NCBI RefSeq assembly: GCF_025934275.1
Contig: NZ_JAICYI010000013.1
Location: 1-59,236 of the forward strand
Length of the DNA stretch: 59,236 nt
Direction: 5' to 3'
Source of the DNA: Phenylobacterium sp.
GTDB lineage: Bacteria; Pseudomonadota; Alphaproteobacteria; Caulobacterales; Caulobacteraceae
Shown one piece after another: positions 7,872-16,588 of this stretch. The position numbers and the translations under genes were made by a program. The first letter of the stretch is position 1; every line of letters starts with the position of its first letter. The notes under the pieces are model-generated. The model was not told where the DNA came from. It worked only from the letters and a program-made list of their open reading frames with translations, and searched no databases.

Positions 7872-9182
7872 TCAGCTGTCCGCCTTCTGCTCCGCCTTCT
7901 TGAGCGCCTCGGCCCACTGCGCCTGCGCCTGCTGGCGCGCGGCGTTCGCGGGCGCCAGCGGCTGACCCGCCGCGCGCGCCTGCTCGGCGATCTGCCGGCC
8001 GAGCGCGAGCACCCGCGGGATCTCCTCGTCGGCGAGCGGCCTCATCGCCTGCTTCCGGGCGAACGCGGCCTCGATGTAGGGCGCGAGCTCGGCCTGCTTG
8101 GCCGCGACACGCTCGGCCTCGCCCACGTGGAATTCGGGCATCACCTCGCGGGCGAACAGCTCCAAGGCCTCGCAGATGTGTTCGTGCTTGTTGCGGCCGC
8201 CCTGCTGGATGAAGGCGACCTGGTCGACGCCCACGTCAGCGAACTTGCGCAGGTGCGCCCGCAGCATCTCGGGCGTGCCGATGCCGCCCTCGTCGGCCTG
8301 ATCCTGGGGCATGTTGGCGAGCGCCGCCTGGAAGGTCTCCCAGATGCTCGTCCGCCCGGGGACGTGCTCGCCGAAGCCATAGTGCCAGCCGAGCGCGAAG
8401 GCGAAGAAGCGGAAGCCCTCGCGAAAGCGGCGCCTGGCCTCGGCGGCGTCGGCGTGCACGCCGAACGAGGAGACCATGCAGATGTTGGCGTTCACGGCGT
8501 GCCCGATCGGCACGCACTCCTCCTTGAGGATCCGGTAGTAGTCGTCGACCCACTGCTTGGCCTCGTCCGGGCTGACGAAGGCGAAGGTGAGCGCGCCGAT
8601 GCCGAGGCGGGCGGCGAGCTTGATGGTCTCGCGATTGGAGCAGGCGACCCACAACGGCGGATGCGGCTTCTGCACCGGCTTCGGCACGATGTTGCGGCAG
8701 GGCATCGAGAAGAACTTCCCCTCGAAGCCCGGATAGGGGTCCATCGCCAGCATGTTGGCGGCCTGCTCGACCGCCTCGCGCCACTGGTCGCGCTTCTCGC
8801 CCACCGGTACGCGGTAGCCGCCCAGCTCGAGGGCCGCGGAGCTCTCCCCCGTGCCCCACTCCACCCGGCCGTTGGAGACCAGGTCGAGGGTCGCGATCCG
8901 CTCGGCCACCCGGGCGGGGTGGTTGTAGTTCGGCGGCATCAGCGTGATGCCGTGGCCCAGGCGGATGGTCCTGGTCCGCTGCGAGCAGGCCGCCAGGAAC
9001 ACCTCCGGCGCGGAGGAGTGGGAATATTCCTCGAGGAAGTGGTGCTCGACCTCCCAGACGTTGTCGAGGCCCAGCCGGTCGGCGAGTTCGACCTGATCGA
9101 GCGCGTCCTGGAACAGCTTGAGCTCGAGCCCTTCCGTCCAGGGTCTGGGCAGCTGGTGCTCGTAAAAGATCCCGAAACGCAT
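7872..9182 (-). CDS. LLM-class flavin-dependent monooxygenase (bacterial luciferase-like)
   Basis: A 436-residue protein with the luciferase-like TIM-barrel fold. The N-terminus MRFGIFYEHQLPRPW, the WEVEHHFLEEYSHS segment and the RIRLGHGITLMPPNYNHPARVAERIATLDL region are typical of this class. A helical Gln/Ala-rich C-terminal tail (about 390-436) is an extension. The family uses reduced FMN (or F420 in some clades) to oxygenate diverse substrates; the substrate here is unknown. The SDR gene lies 17 nt upstream on the same strand, so the two are probably one transcript and act in one catabolic pathway. The start is ATG after GAGGACTTGAGCC. Confidence 0.88.
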   Translation of the reverse strand: MRFGIFYEHQLPRPWTEGLELKLFQDALDQVELADRLGLDNVWEVEHHFLEEYSHSSAPEVFLAACSQRTRTIRLGHGITLMPPNYNHPARVAERIATLDLVSNGRVEWGTGESSAALELGGYRVPVGEKRDQWREAVEQAANMLAMDPYPGFEGKFFSMPCRNIVPKPVQKPHPPLWVACSNRETIKLAARLGIGALTFAFVSPDEAKQWVDDYYRILKEECVPIGHAVNANICMVSSFGVHADAAEARRRFREGFRFFAFALGWHYGFGEHVPGRTSIWETFQAALANMPQDQADEGGIGTPEMLRAHLRKFADVGVDQVAFIQQGGRNKHEHICEALELFAREVMPEFHVGEAERVAAKQAELAPYIEAAFARKQAMRPLADEEIPRVLALGRQIAEQARAAGQPLAPANAARQQAQAQWAEALKKAEQKADS

Positions 9183-9199
9183 GGCTCAAGTCCTCGTCT

Positions 9200-10075
9200 T
9201 CAAATCGCTTCCGACGTCTCGTCCGGATGCTCAGCGCGCCAGACGGCGAGCCGCTCCTCGCGTTCGCGCAGGCGCTGGCCGCGCAGCTCCGGATCCCACG
9301 CCTGGCGCGGCCCGGTGAACATGCCGCCGTCGACCAGCATGTGGACGCCGGTGACGAACTCCGACTCGTCGGAGGCGAAGAACAGCGCCGCCGCGGCGAT
9401 GTCGGCGGGCTCGCCGGGCTTGGGGATCGGCTGGGCCTCCGGCGCGCCCTGGCGCATCTCAGCCTTGACCATGTCGGCGAAGCCGGAGGGTACGCCGGGC
9501 GTGAAGATGTTGGTCAGGATCAGGCCCGGGCAAATGGCGTTCACCCGAATGCGGTCGCGGCCGAGCTCGGCGGCGGCCAACCGCGTCAGGTGGATCACCG
9601 CAGCCTTCATCGTCGAATAGGCGATCGGGCCAGCGCCGGCCTGCATGCCGGCGATCGAGGCGGTGTTGATGATCGAGCCGCCGCCGCGCCGCTTCAGGTG
9701 AGGGATGGCGTAGCGGATGCCGAGCGCCACCGAGCGAAGCAACAGAGCCTGCGTCCGGTCCCACGCCTCGCCGGTCATCTCAGAAAGCGTCTCGCGCGCC
9801 CCGCCGGCGCCGGCATTGTTGAACACCACGTCGAGACCGCCGAACCGGGCGCTCGCAGCGTCCATGAGCGCGGCTATATCGGCCTCTTCGGTGACGTCGC
9901 ATCGCTGGAAGGCGACCTCGCCCCCGTAGCGCGCCGCCAGCGCCAAGCCGGCCGCTTCGTCGATGTCGCCCACCAGGACGCGCGCGCCTTCCGCGGCGAA
10001 GCGCTCGACGGCGCCCAGGCCGATGCCGGAGGCTCCGCCGGTGATCGCTGCGACCTTGCCCTTGAGCCGATCCAT
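9200..10075 (-). CDS. Short-chain dehydrogenase/reductase (SDR)
   Basis: A 291-residue classical SDR. The nucleotide-binding motif GGASGIGLG (about 13-21), the structural NNAGAGG motif and the catalytic Ser...Tyr-x3-Lys (INTASIAG, then YSTMKAA) are intact. The C-terminus VTGVHMLVDGGMF is typical, followed by an extra charged tail of about 35 residues (REREERLAVWRAEH). It has an NAD(P)-linked alcohol or ketone redox role with unknown substrate. It is the first gene of a two-gene unit with the LLM monooxygenase. GGAGG lies about 9 nt before the ATG. The 190-nt region upstream, shared with the divergent GPH symporter, is the only likely promoter region for both. Confidence 0.9.
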   Translation of the reverse strand: MDRLKGKVAAITGGASGIGLGAVERFAAEGARVLVGDIDEAAGLALAARYGGEVAFQRCDVTEEADIAALMDAASARFGGLDVVFNNAGAGGARETLSEMTGEAWDRTQALLLRSVALGIRYAIPHLKRRGGGSIINTASIAGMQAGAGPIAYSTMKAAVIHLTRLAAAELGRDRIRVNAICPGLILTNIFTPGVPSGFADMVKAEMRQGAPEAQPIPKPGEPADIAAAALFFASDESEFVTGVHMLVDGGMFTGPRQAWDPELRGQRLREREERLAVWRAEHPDETSEAI

Positions 10076-10265
10076 AAGGGCCGTCCTCCGCCGGGCCGCC
10101 TCGCGCGCGGCCGTGGGTTATCGATGATTAGCGCCGGGGAACGGTCGCAAGCAAACCGCAACTTCAAATCGGCGACCGCTATCCCACCGCTGCCTCGAAC
10201 CGGTTGACGCATCCGCGGCGCTCCCTCAGCCTGAGGGCGAGAAGAAAGCCGGGGAGAACAGGGCC

Positions 10266-11747
10266 TTGACCATCAACTCCCTGGCCAGCGCGCGCCGCCT
10301 GAGCTTCCCGACCCGTTTCTTCTACGGCTTCGGCTCGATCGCCTTCGGGGTGAAGGACAACGGCTTCTCCTATTTCCTGCAGTTCTTCTACGCCCAGGTG
10401 ATGGGCCTGCCTGCGGCGACGGTGGGCCTGGCGATCATGTTCGCCCTCATCCTCGACGCCTTCATCGATCCGATCATCGGACAGCTGTCGGACAACACGA
10501 GGAGCAGGTGGGGCCGGCGGCATCCGTTCATGTACGCCTCGGCGGTTCCGGTCGCCCTGACCTACATGCTCCTGTGGAATCCGCCGGCCGGACTCAAGGG
10601 CGGCGCGCTGCTGATCTTCCTGTTCGCCGTCGCGGTTCTGATCCGCAGCTTCATCTCCTTCTACGAGGTGCCCTCGGCCGCCTTGGCGGCCGAGCTCACG
10701 ACCGAGTACGACGAGCGCACGCGGCTGCTCTCGTACCGTTATCTGTTCGGCTGGATCGGCGGGCTGGCCATGTACGGCCTGGCGCTGCTGGTCTTCTTCA
10801 AGCCCGACGCCACCCATGCCGTCGGCCAGCTCAATCCGTCCGGCTACGCCCGCTATGGCCTGTTCGCCGGCGCGCTGATGCTGTTTGCGATCCTGGTCAC
10901 CTCGATCGGCACGCACAAGCAGATCCCGAACCTGCGCGCGCCGCCGCACGAGCGCGTCACCATGGGGCAGCTCGCGCGCGAGATGTTCGGCACGCTGGCC
11001 AATCGCTCGTTCCTCATGATCCTGGCGTCGAACTTCTTCTACGCCATGGGCATCGGCCTGGGGTTCTCGATCAACCTCTACTTCACGACCTATTTCTGGG
11101 AGTTCTCGTCCTTCCAGATCGGCATGTTCACCTTCTCGAGCCTGCTGGCCGCGTTCCTCGCGTTCGCGGTCGCGCCGCAGATCGCCAAGCGGTTCGACAA
11201 GCGGCCGGCGACGATGATCCTGATCCCGCTGGGACTCATCCTGGCCATTGGCCCGATCGTGCTGCGGCTACTGGGCGTCTTCCTGCCGAACGGCTCGCCG
11301 GCGCTCTACCCGACGATCTGGATCATCAACGTTTTCGCCACCGGCCTGGGCATCGCAGGCTCCATCCTGTTCTCCTCGATGATCGCCGACGTTGTCGAGA
11401 ATTCGGAGCTCACCACAGGACGCCGGCAGGAGGGCCTGTTCTTCGCCGCCGTGTCCTTCGTGAACAAGGCGGTGTCCGGCATGGGCATCTTCACGTCCGG
11501 AATGATCATCAGCGCGATCCACTTCCCGCACGAGGTGCGGCCCGGCGCGGTGCCCGCCGCGGTCATCCGGGCGCTCGGCATGACTTACGTGCCGGTGCAG
11601 GTGGTGCTTTACGGAACGACCGTGCTGCTGCTCATCGGCTACCGGATCAGCCGGCGGAGCCACGAGGACACCCTGCGCAAGCTCGCCGCGGCGGCGGATC
11701 TGGCGGCGGAGGGCGAACCGGCGTCGGCCGGGGCCGAAGCCGTCTAG
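10266..11747 (+). CDS. MFS transporter of the glycoside-pentoside-hexuronide (GPH) cation symporter family
   Basis: A 493-residue protein with about twelve hydrophobic segments. The GPH/MelB hallmark is present near residues 64-84 (DAFIDPIIGQLSDNT then RWGRRHPF). The family imports sugars, glycosides or related solutes with H+ or Na+; the substrate is unknown. The initiation codon appears to be TTG at 10266, with GGGGAG about 9 nt upstream and the family N-terminus (LSFPTRFFYGFGSIAFGVKD) starting shortly after. The gene ends in a CTAG shared with the convergent TetR gene. Its neighbourhood (LLM/SDR operon and TetR) suggests a catabolic uptake role. Confidence 0.9.
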   Translation: MTINSLASARRLSFPTRFFYGFGSIAFGVKDNGFSYFLQFFYAQVMGLPAATVGLAIMFALILDAFIDPIIGQLSDNTRSRWGRRHPFMYASAVPVALTYMLLWNPPAGLKGGALLIFLFAVAVLIRSFISFYEVPSAALAAELTTEYDERTRLLSYRYLFGWIGGLAMYGLALLVFFKPDATHAVGQLNPSGYARYGLFAGALMLFAILVTSIGTHKQIPNLRAPPHERVTMGQLAREMFGTLANRSFLMILASNFFYAMGIGLGFSINLYFTTYFWEFSSFQIGMFTFSSLLAAFLAFAVAPQIAKRFDKRPATMILIPLGLILAIGPIVLRLLGVFLPNGSPALYPTIWIINVFATGLGIAGSILFSSMIADVVENSELTTGRRQEGLFFAAVSFVNKAVSGMGIFTSGMIISAIHFPHEVRPGAVPAAVIRALGMTYVPVQVVLYGTTVLLLIGYRISRRSHEDTLRKLAAAADLAAEGEPASAGAEAV

Positions 11748-12970
11748 CGCGCGAAGAGGCCCATCAGCAGCGGGCGCACGAAGACGGCCGGGGCGGCCTT
11801 CTGCTTCACGCCCGGCACCCAGAAGCGGAGCTCGGCGCCGGCGTTGAGCGTCGCGTTCAGCATCTGCGCCGCGATCGCCGGATCGACCGCCCGGAGCGAG
11901 CCCTCGGCAATGCCGTCGGAGATCATCGCGGCGAAGCCGTCGGACACGCGGTCCGATTGCTGGACCGTCTTCTTGCGGATCGGCTCCGGCAACGCGGCGA
12001 GCGCCGAGGTCCTGAGCAGCGGGCCCTTGTCCGACAGCTGGTATTCGGCCAGCGCGGCGGCGGCGCTGCACAGCTTCGTCCACTGGTCGCCTCGCAGCTC
12101 CATGGCCAGACGCTGGGCGCGGCGCATGACCTCGAAGGTCCGCTCGAAGCAGGCGACCACCAGATCGTCCTTGGCCTCGATATGATGATAGAAGCTGCCC
12201 TTGGTCACGTTGAGCGCGGCGGAGATCTTGTCCACCGAGGCGCCACGGTAACCCCTGACGTTGATGAGCGTGGTGGCGGAGAGCAGGAAGGTCTCGCGGC
12301 TCATCTCCTGGATGTCCCGCGGCTGCAGCTCGGCGAGCGGAATGGGCTGAGGCGCCCAGACCGCGCCGTCGGACGCCAGGCCCCCAGCCAGGATGGCGTA
12401 CATCCGCTCACCGATGCTCGGATACTCCGCGGGGTCATACTTCGGCAGCCAGGCCGCGCCCCAGAACAACTGCTCGAACAGCATGTGGGTCCGCGCGGTC
12501 CGCCGGCCGCGCGTCAGCCACTCCAGCTCGGGCGCCTCGAAGATCTGCCGCAGCCGGCGGAACAGCTTCATGAACGCCTCAAAGACGAAACCCAGGGCCG
12601 GCGGGTTGAGCGCCCGCAGGTCGGCCAGGGCCGGCAGGGGCGGGGCCGCCCCGACGGCGGCGATGCGCACGCGCTCGAGGTAGAGGCTGAGCAGGCGGCG
12701 CAGGCGCTGCTGCGGCGTGGGTTCGGCGAGCGCCTGGCCGACCATCCGATGCAGGGCCTCGATTCCGCGCAGCATGCAGGCGGCGGCGAGGTCATCCTTG
12801 CGCCTGAAGTAGTAGGTCACGCTGGTGGTCGAGAGATCGACCGCGGCGGCCGCATCGGCCAGCGTGAGGCCCTTCACGCCCCGTTGATTGAGCAGCGCAG
12901 TCGCGGCGTCCAGGATCGCCTCCCGCTTGCGCTCAAAGCGACCGGTCGAGCGAACCACGGTGCGCTGCAT
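11744..12970 (-). CDS. Double TetR-type regulator (two TetR/AcrR helix-turn-helix domains in one chain)
   Basis: A 408-residue protein that carries two complete TetR N-terminal DNA-binding domains. The first lies at about residues 12-60 (FERKREAILDAATALLNQRG ... YYFRRKDDL). The second starts near residue 224 (SRETFLLSATTLINVRGYRG ... SFYHHIEAKDDLV). Each is followed by its own helical ligand/dimerisation region. Such a chain could act as an intramolecular dimer. The start at 12970 is preferred because GGGGAGG lies upstream (spacing about 12); the alternative ATG at 13006 has no Shine-Dalgarno sequence. The stop overlaps the convergent GPH symporter stop in a shared CTAG. Target genes are unknown; the transporter and the LLM/SDR unit are the nearest candidates. 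Confidence 0.88.
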   Translation of the reverse strand: MQRTVVRSTGRFERKREAILDAATALLNQRGVKGLTLADAAAAVDLSTTSVTYYFRRKDDLAAACMLRGIEALHRMVGQALAEPTPQQRLRRLLSLYLERVRIAAVGAAPPLPALADLRALNPPALGFVFEAFMKLFRRLRQIFEAPELEWLTRGRRTARTHMLFEQLFWGAAWLPKYDPAEYPSIGERMYAILAGGLASDGAVWAPQPIPLAELQPRDIQEMSRETFLLSATTLINVRGYRGASVDKISAALNVTKGSFYHHIEAKDDLVVACFERTFEVMRRAQRLAMELRGDQWTKLCSAAAALAEYQLSDKGPLLRTSALAALPEPIRKKTVQQSDRVSDGFAAMISDGIAEGSLRAVDPAIAAQMLNATLNAGAELRFWVPGVKQKAAPAVFVRPLLMGLFAR

Positions 12971-13037
12971 CGATCCGACTACCCTCCCCAAGCCGCATTT
13001 GCGCATGCGTGCGCGGACGACGCCATAGCCTGGAGGT

Positions 13038-14477
13038 TCAGGTGGAGGCGAACGGATAGGGCGAGATCGACTTCGAGAAGTCGTCGACCATGAGCGTGCG
13101 GCTGATCGGCTCGGCCGCGCGCTGCGGGCAGGCGGGCCGCTCGCAGAGGCGGCAGGCCGGACCGATCGCGGTGGCGACCGGCTCCTTGAGGTCCAGGCCG
13201 CGCGAATAGACCAGTCGCTCGGCGTACTTCAGCTCGCAGCCCATGCCGATGGCGAGCTCGGCGTCGTCGCCGGCGTAGGGCGTGGCCACGCGGGCCACAG
13301 TGCGCGCGACGGTGAAGTAGCGCTGCCCGTCCGGCGTCTCGATGATCTGGGTGATGATGCGGCCGGGGGTGCGGAAGCTGGAGTGAATGTTCCAGCGCGG
13401 GCAGGCGCCGCCAAAACGCGAGAACGGGAAGGTCGAGCCCGCGAACCGTTTGGAGATGTTCCCCGCCGAATCCACCCGCACCATGAAGAACGGCACGCCG
13501 CGCGCGCCCGTGCGGGCCAGCGTCGTGAGCCGGTGGCACGCCTGTTCGAAGGAGACGCCGAAGCGGGCGCGCAGCAGCTCGATGTCGTAACCGGTCCGCT
13601 CGGCGGCCTCGTAGAAGGCGCCGTAGGGCATCAGGACCGCGGCGGCCAGGTAGTTGCCGAGTGAGACCTTGAGCAGGTTGCGGGTCGGCCGGTCCGGCGG
13701 GGCGGCGCGGTCGGCGAGGCTGTCGAGCAACTCACCGTATTCCAGGAGCGCCAGCTGATAGGCGAGCGAGAACGACCGCCCGGCGCCGGTCAGCACCTCG
13801 GACAGGAACAGCCGCCGCCGGTGATGGTCGAAGCGGCGGACGCTCTCGGGCAGCACGTCGACGGGCGCCACGCGGACCTGGATGCCGTGCCGGCGGGCGA
13901 GCCGGTCGCGGGCGGCGGTCTGGAAGTCCTGCGGCTCCGACCTGAGCTCCGAGGAGAGCGCGTCGGCCGCCTCCTCAAGCTCAGCGAAATAGTTCTTCTG
14001 CGCCTGGATGAAGTCGCGCACCCAGTCCGACGGCGTGACCACCGGCGGCTGGTAGGTCCCTTCTTCCGGCCGTCCGACCGCGCCCAGCTCGCTGATCCGC
14101 CGCTGGTCCAGGTAGGCGCGGTAGAGGCGGACGATGGCCTCGGAAACGCCCGGGGCGCTGTCGGCGACTTCGGCGATCTCGTGGCGCGGCACGCCAAGGT
14201 CGCGGAACATCTGATCGGAAAGGATCTCGGCGAGGTCGGTGGCCGCGCCCGCCTCCGGGTCGCCCGAGAGGCTCTTGAGGTCGAGGTCGTAGGCCTCGGC
14301 GAGCCGCAGCAGCACCTGGGCCGTGACCGGCCGCTGGTTGCGCTCCAGGAGGTTGAGATAGCTCGGCGAAACCCCGAGGTCCTCGGCCATGCGGGTCTGG
14401 GTCAGCCCGAGATCACGGCGCAGGCGCTTCATCCGCGCGCCGAGGAACAGTTTGCGATCGGCGGTCATCGCGGGCAT
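13038..14477 (-). CDS. XRE-family regulator with IrrE/ImmA-like and DUF2083 domains (RamB/ScfR type)
   Basis: A 479-residue transcription factor. The N-terminal Cro/CI-type HTH (about 10-65) contains LGLTQTRMAEDLGVSPSYLN. A central IrrE/ImmA-like domain follows, then a DUF2083-type C-terminus with a Cys cluster (CRLCERPAC). This architecture is that of RamB and of ScfR, the short-chain-fatty-acyl regulators that control acetate and glyoxylate genes. It is divergent from aceA, so control of isocitrate lyase is the obvious inference. The start could be ATG 14477 or ATG 14468; neither has a clear Shine-Dalgarno sequence. A perfect inverted repeat sits 3-17 nt upstream of the 14477 ATG, suggesting autorepression. 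Confidence 0.92.
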   Translation of the reverse strand: MPAMTADRKLFLGARMKRLRRDLGLTQTRMAEDLGVSPSYLNLLERNQRPVTAQVLLRLAEAYDLDLKSLSGDPEAGAATDLAEILSDQMFRDLGVPRHEIAEVADSAPGVSEAIVRLYRAYLDQRRISELGAVGRPEEGTYQPPVVTPSDWVRDFIQAQKNYFAELEEAADALSSELRSEPQDFQTAARDRLARRHGIQVRVAPVDVLPESVRRFDHHRRRLFLSEVLTGAGRSFSLAYQLALLEYGELLDSLADRAAPPDRPTRNLLKVSLGNYLAAAVLMPYGAFYEAAERTGYDIELLRARFGVSFEQACHRLTTLARTGARGVPFFMVRVDSAGNISKRFAGSTFPFSRFGGACPRWNIHSSFRTPGRIITQIIETPDGQRYFTVARTVARVATPYAGDDAELAIGMGCELKYAERLVYSRGLDLKEPVATAIGPACRLCERPACPQRAAEPISRTLMVDDFSKSISPYPFAST

Positions 14478-14479
14478 CT

Positions 14480-14529
14480 TGTGATGTTGTCACAGATTTA
14501 CACGAATTACAAGGTCGTGCTGTGACACA
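14480..14529. promoter_or_regulatory. Candidate operator between the XRE regulator and aceA
   Basis: Two palindromic elements lie in the divergent region. Element 1 is TGTGA-N5-TCACA at 14480-14494. Element 2 is TGTG-A-CACA at 14521-14529. They also share an 8-bp sequence in opposite orientation: TGTCACAG at 14488-14495 and CTGTGACA at 14520-14527, 24 nt apart. Element 1 abuts the start codon of the XRE regulator. The likely ligand is that regulator itself, which is inference. TGTGA-N-TCACA also resembles a CRP/FNR-family half-site pair, but the 5-nt gap is shorter than the N6 of a CRP site. Confidence 0.5.
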
Positions 14530-14638
14530 ATCGCCTTTTGCCGCCTTCCCAGCCGCTTCGCGCCTGCAATATCAAGCGTTAGAGAGATGAGGCGGCGTGT
14601 CAAAGGCCGGCCGAGTCATGGGCGAGCGGAAGAGGCAG

Positions 14639-16231
14639 ATGTCCTACCAAGACCACATCATCGAGATGGGCCAGCTCATCAAGAGCAAGAACGGGACCTG
14701 GGACGGGATCGCACCCGAGGCCGTGGCGCGCATGCGCCTGCAGAACCGCTTCAAGACCGGCCTCGAGATCGCCAGGTACACCGCCGACATCATGCGCAAG
14801 GACATGGCGGCCTACGACGCCGATCCGTCCGACTACACCCAGTCGCTCGGCTGCTGGCATGGCTTCATCGCCCAGCAGCAGATGATCGCCATCAAGAAGC
14901 ACTTCGGCTCGACAAAAGGCCGCTACATCTATCTCTCAGGGTGGATGGTGGCGGCTCTGCGCTCCGGGTTCGGCCCGCTGCCCGATCAGTCGATGCACGA
15001 GAAGACCACCGTGCCGGCGCTGATCGAGGAGATCTACACCTTCCTCAAGCAGGCCGACGCGCGCGAGCTGGGCTTGCTCTTCCGCGACCTCGACACGGCC
15101 CGCAAGGCGGGCGACGCGGCCAAGGAAGCCGAACTGATCGAGGCGATCGACAACTACGAGACCCACGTCGTGCCGATCGTGGCCGACATCGACGCCGGCT
15201 TCGGCAACGCCGAGGCGACCTACCTGCTGGCCAAGAAGATGATCGAGGCCGGCGCCTGCGCCATCCAGATCGAGAACCAGGTCTCGGACGAGAAGCAGTG
15301 CGGCCACCAGGACGGCAAGGTGACGGTGCCGCACGAGGACTTCATCCAGAAGCTGCGCGCGGTGCGCTACGCCTTCCTCGAGCTCGGGGTCGACAACGGG
15401 ATCATCGTGGCGCGCACCGATTCTCTGGGCGCCGGCCTGACCAAGCAGATCGCCTTCTCGCAGGAGCCCGGCGATCTCGGCGACCAGTACAACGCCTTCC
15501 TCGATTGCGAGGAGATTTCGCCGGGTCAGCTGAAGGCGGGCGAGGTGGTGATCAGCCGGGGCGGCAAGCTGCTGCGCCCCAAGCGCCTGCCCTCCAACCT
15601 GTTCCAGTTCAAGCCGGGCTCCGGCGAGGACCGCGTCGTCCTCGACTGCATCACCTCGCTGCAGAACGGGGCGGACATCCTGTGGATCGAGACCGAGAAG
15701 CCCGACGTGGAGCAGATCGCCGGCATGGTCGACCGCATCCGCGCGGTGATCCCCAACGCCAAGCTCGCCTACAACAATTCGCCGTCCTTCAACTGGACGC
15801 TCAAGTTCCGCGAGAAGGTCTACGACCTGTGGGCGAAAGAGGGGAAGGATGTCTCCGCCTATGACCGCGACCGGCTGATGAGCGCCGACTACGACGCGAC
15901 GCCGCTGGGGGTCGAGGCGGACAGCCGCATCCGCTCATTCCAGGCCGATGCCGCCAAGCGCGCGGGCATCTTCCACCACCTGATCACCCTGCCTACCTAC
16001 CACACCGCCGCGCTCAGCACCGACAACCTCTCGAAGGAGTACTTCGGCGATCAGGGCATGCTGGGCTACGTGCTCAAGGTGCAGCGGGAGGAGATCCGCC
16101 AGGGGATTGCCTGCGTGAGGCACCAGAACATGTCGGGTTCCGACATCGGCGACGATCATAAGGAGTACTTCGCGGGGGAAGCCGCCCTGAAGGCTTCCGG
16201 CGCGCAGAACACGATGAACCAGTTCGCCTGA
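14639..16231 (+). CDS. aceA: Isocitrate lyase
   Basis: A 530-residue glyoxylate-shunt enzyme that splits isocitrate into succinate and glyoxylate. The catalytic loop is K219-Q-C221-G-H223 (DEKQCGHQDGK), with the acidic metal-site segment VADIDAGFGN upstream. Length and sequence match the approximately 531-residue Pseudomonas-type enzyme rather than the shorter E. coli form. The start was set at ATG 14639 (MSYQDHI) because this reproduces the homologous length; in-frame GTG 14597 and ATG 14618 would add 14 or 7 unaligned residues. GGAAG lies 6 nt upstream. It is followed by the DUF4170 gene and aceB, and is divergent from its probable regulator. Confidence 0.96.
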   Translation: MSYQDHIIEMGQLIKSKNGTWDGIAPEAVARMRLQNRFKTGLEIARYTADIMRKDMAAYDADPSDYTQSLGCWHGFIAQQQMIAIKKHFGSTKGRYIYLSGWMVAALRSGFGPLPDQSMHEKTTVPALIEEIYTFLKQADARELGLLFRDLDTARKAGDAAKEAELIEAIDNYETHVVPIVADIDAGFGNAEATYLLAKKMIEAGACAIQIENQVSDEKQCGHQDGKVTVPHEDFIQKLRAVRYAFLELGVDNGIIVARTDSLGAGLTKQIAFSQEPGDLGDQYNAFLDCEEISPGQLKAGEVVISRGGKLLRPKRLPSNLFQFKPGSGEDRVVLDCITSLQNGADILWIETEKPDVEQIAGMVDRIRAVIPNAKLAYNNSPSFNWTLKFREKVYDLWAKEGKDVSAYDRDRLMSADYDATPLGVEADSRIRSFQADAAKRAGIFHHLITLPTYHTAALSTDNLSKEYFGDQGMLGYVLKVQREEIRQGIACVRHQNMSGSDIGDDHKEYFAGEAALKASGAQNTMNQFA

Positions 16232-16278
16232 GCATGGGGCGCCGCGGGCCCAACGAAGCCCGCGGCGCGTTTCGAACG

Positions 16279-16488
16279 ATGATGACCAAGGAACGGTTCT
16301 GGGTGGTCGGCGGCGAGTACAGCTGCCTGGCCTTCAAGACGCTGAAGAACGGCGCCCCCGAGGTGATGGGCCCGTTCGAGACGCGCGACGAAGCCAAGGA
16401 CGCGTGGCGGCGGATCTCCGACCGGACCCGCAGCTGCGCCACCGCCAGGTACGCCATCGCCACCGAGCAGCTCGTCCTGCCGAACTGA
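16279..16488 (+). CDS. DUF4170 family small protein
   Basis: A 69-residue protein beginning [16 protein letters not shown]. The RFWVVGGEY start, the [15 protein letters not shown] segment and the C-terminal ARYAIATEQ match the DUF4170 pattern: an approximately 70-residue alpha/beta fold predicted to be cytosolic, function unknown. The start is uncertain. An in-frame ATG at 16234 would add 15 residues of unlikely composition, and neither site has a good Shine-Dalgarno sequence. It lies 47 nt after aceA and 100 nt before aceB in the same orientation, so it is probably co-expressed with the glyoxylate shunt. Confidence 0.75.
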   Translation: MMTKERFWVVGGEYSCLAFKTLKNGAPEVMGPFETRDEAKDAWRRISDRTRSCATARYAIATEQLVLPN

Positions 16489-16588
16489 CTGTTTGAACCG
16501 CTCGCCCCCGCGCGGGCGGGGGTCCATGCTGAATCTCCGCCGGGATTCCCGCCGCCCGCGGGAAACGAGCGGGGCACCGGAGCCTGCC

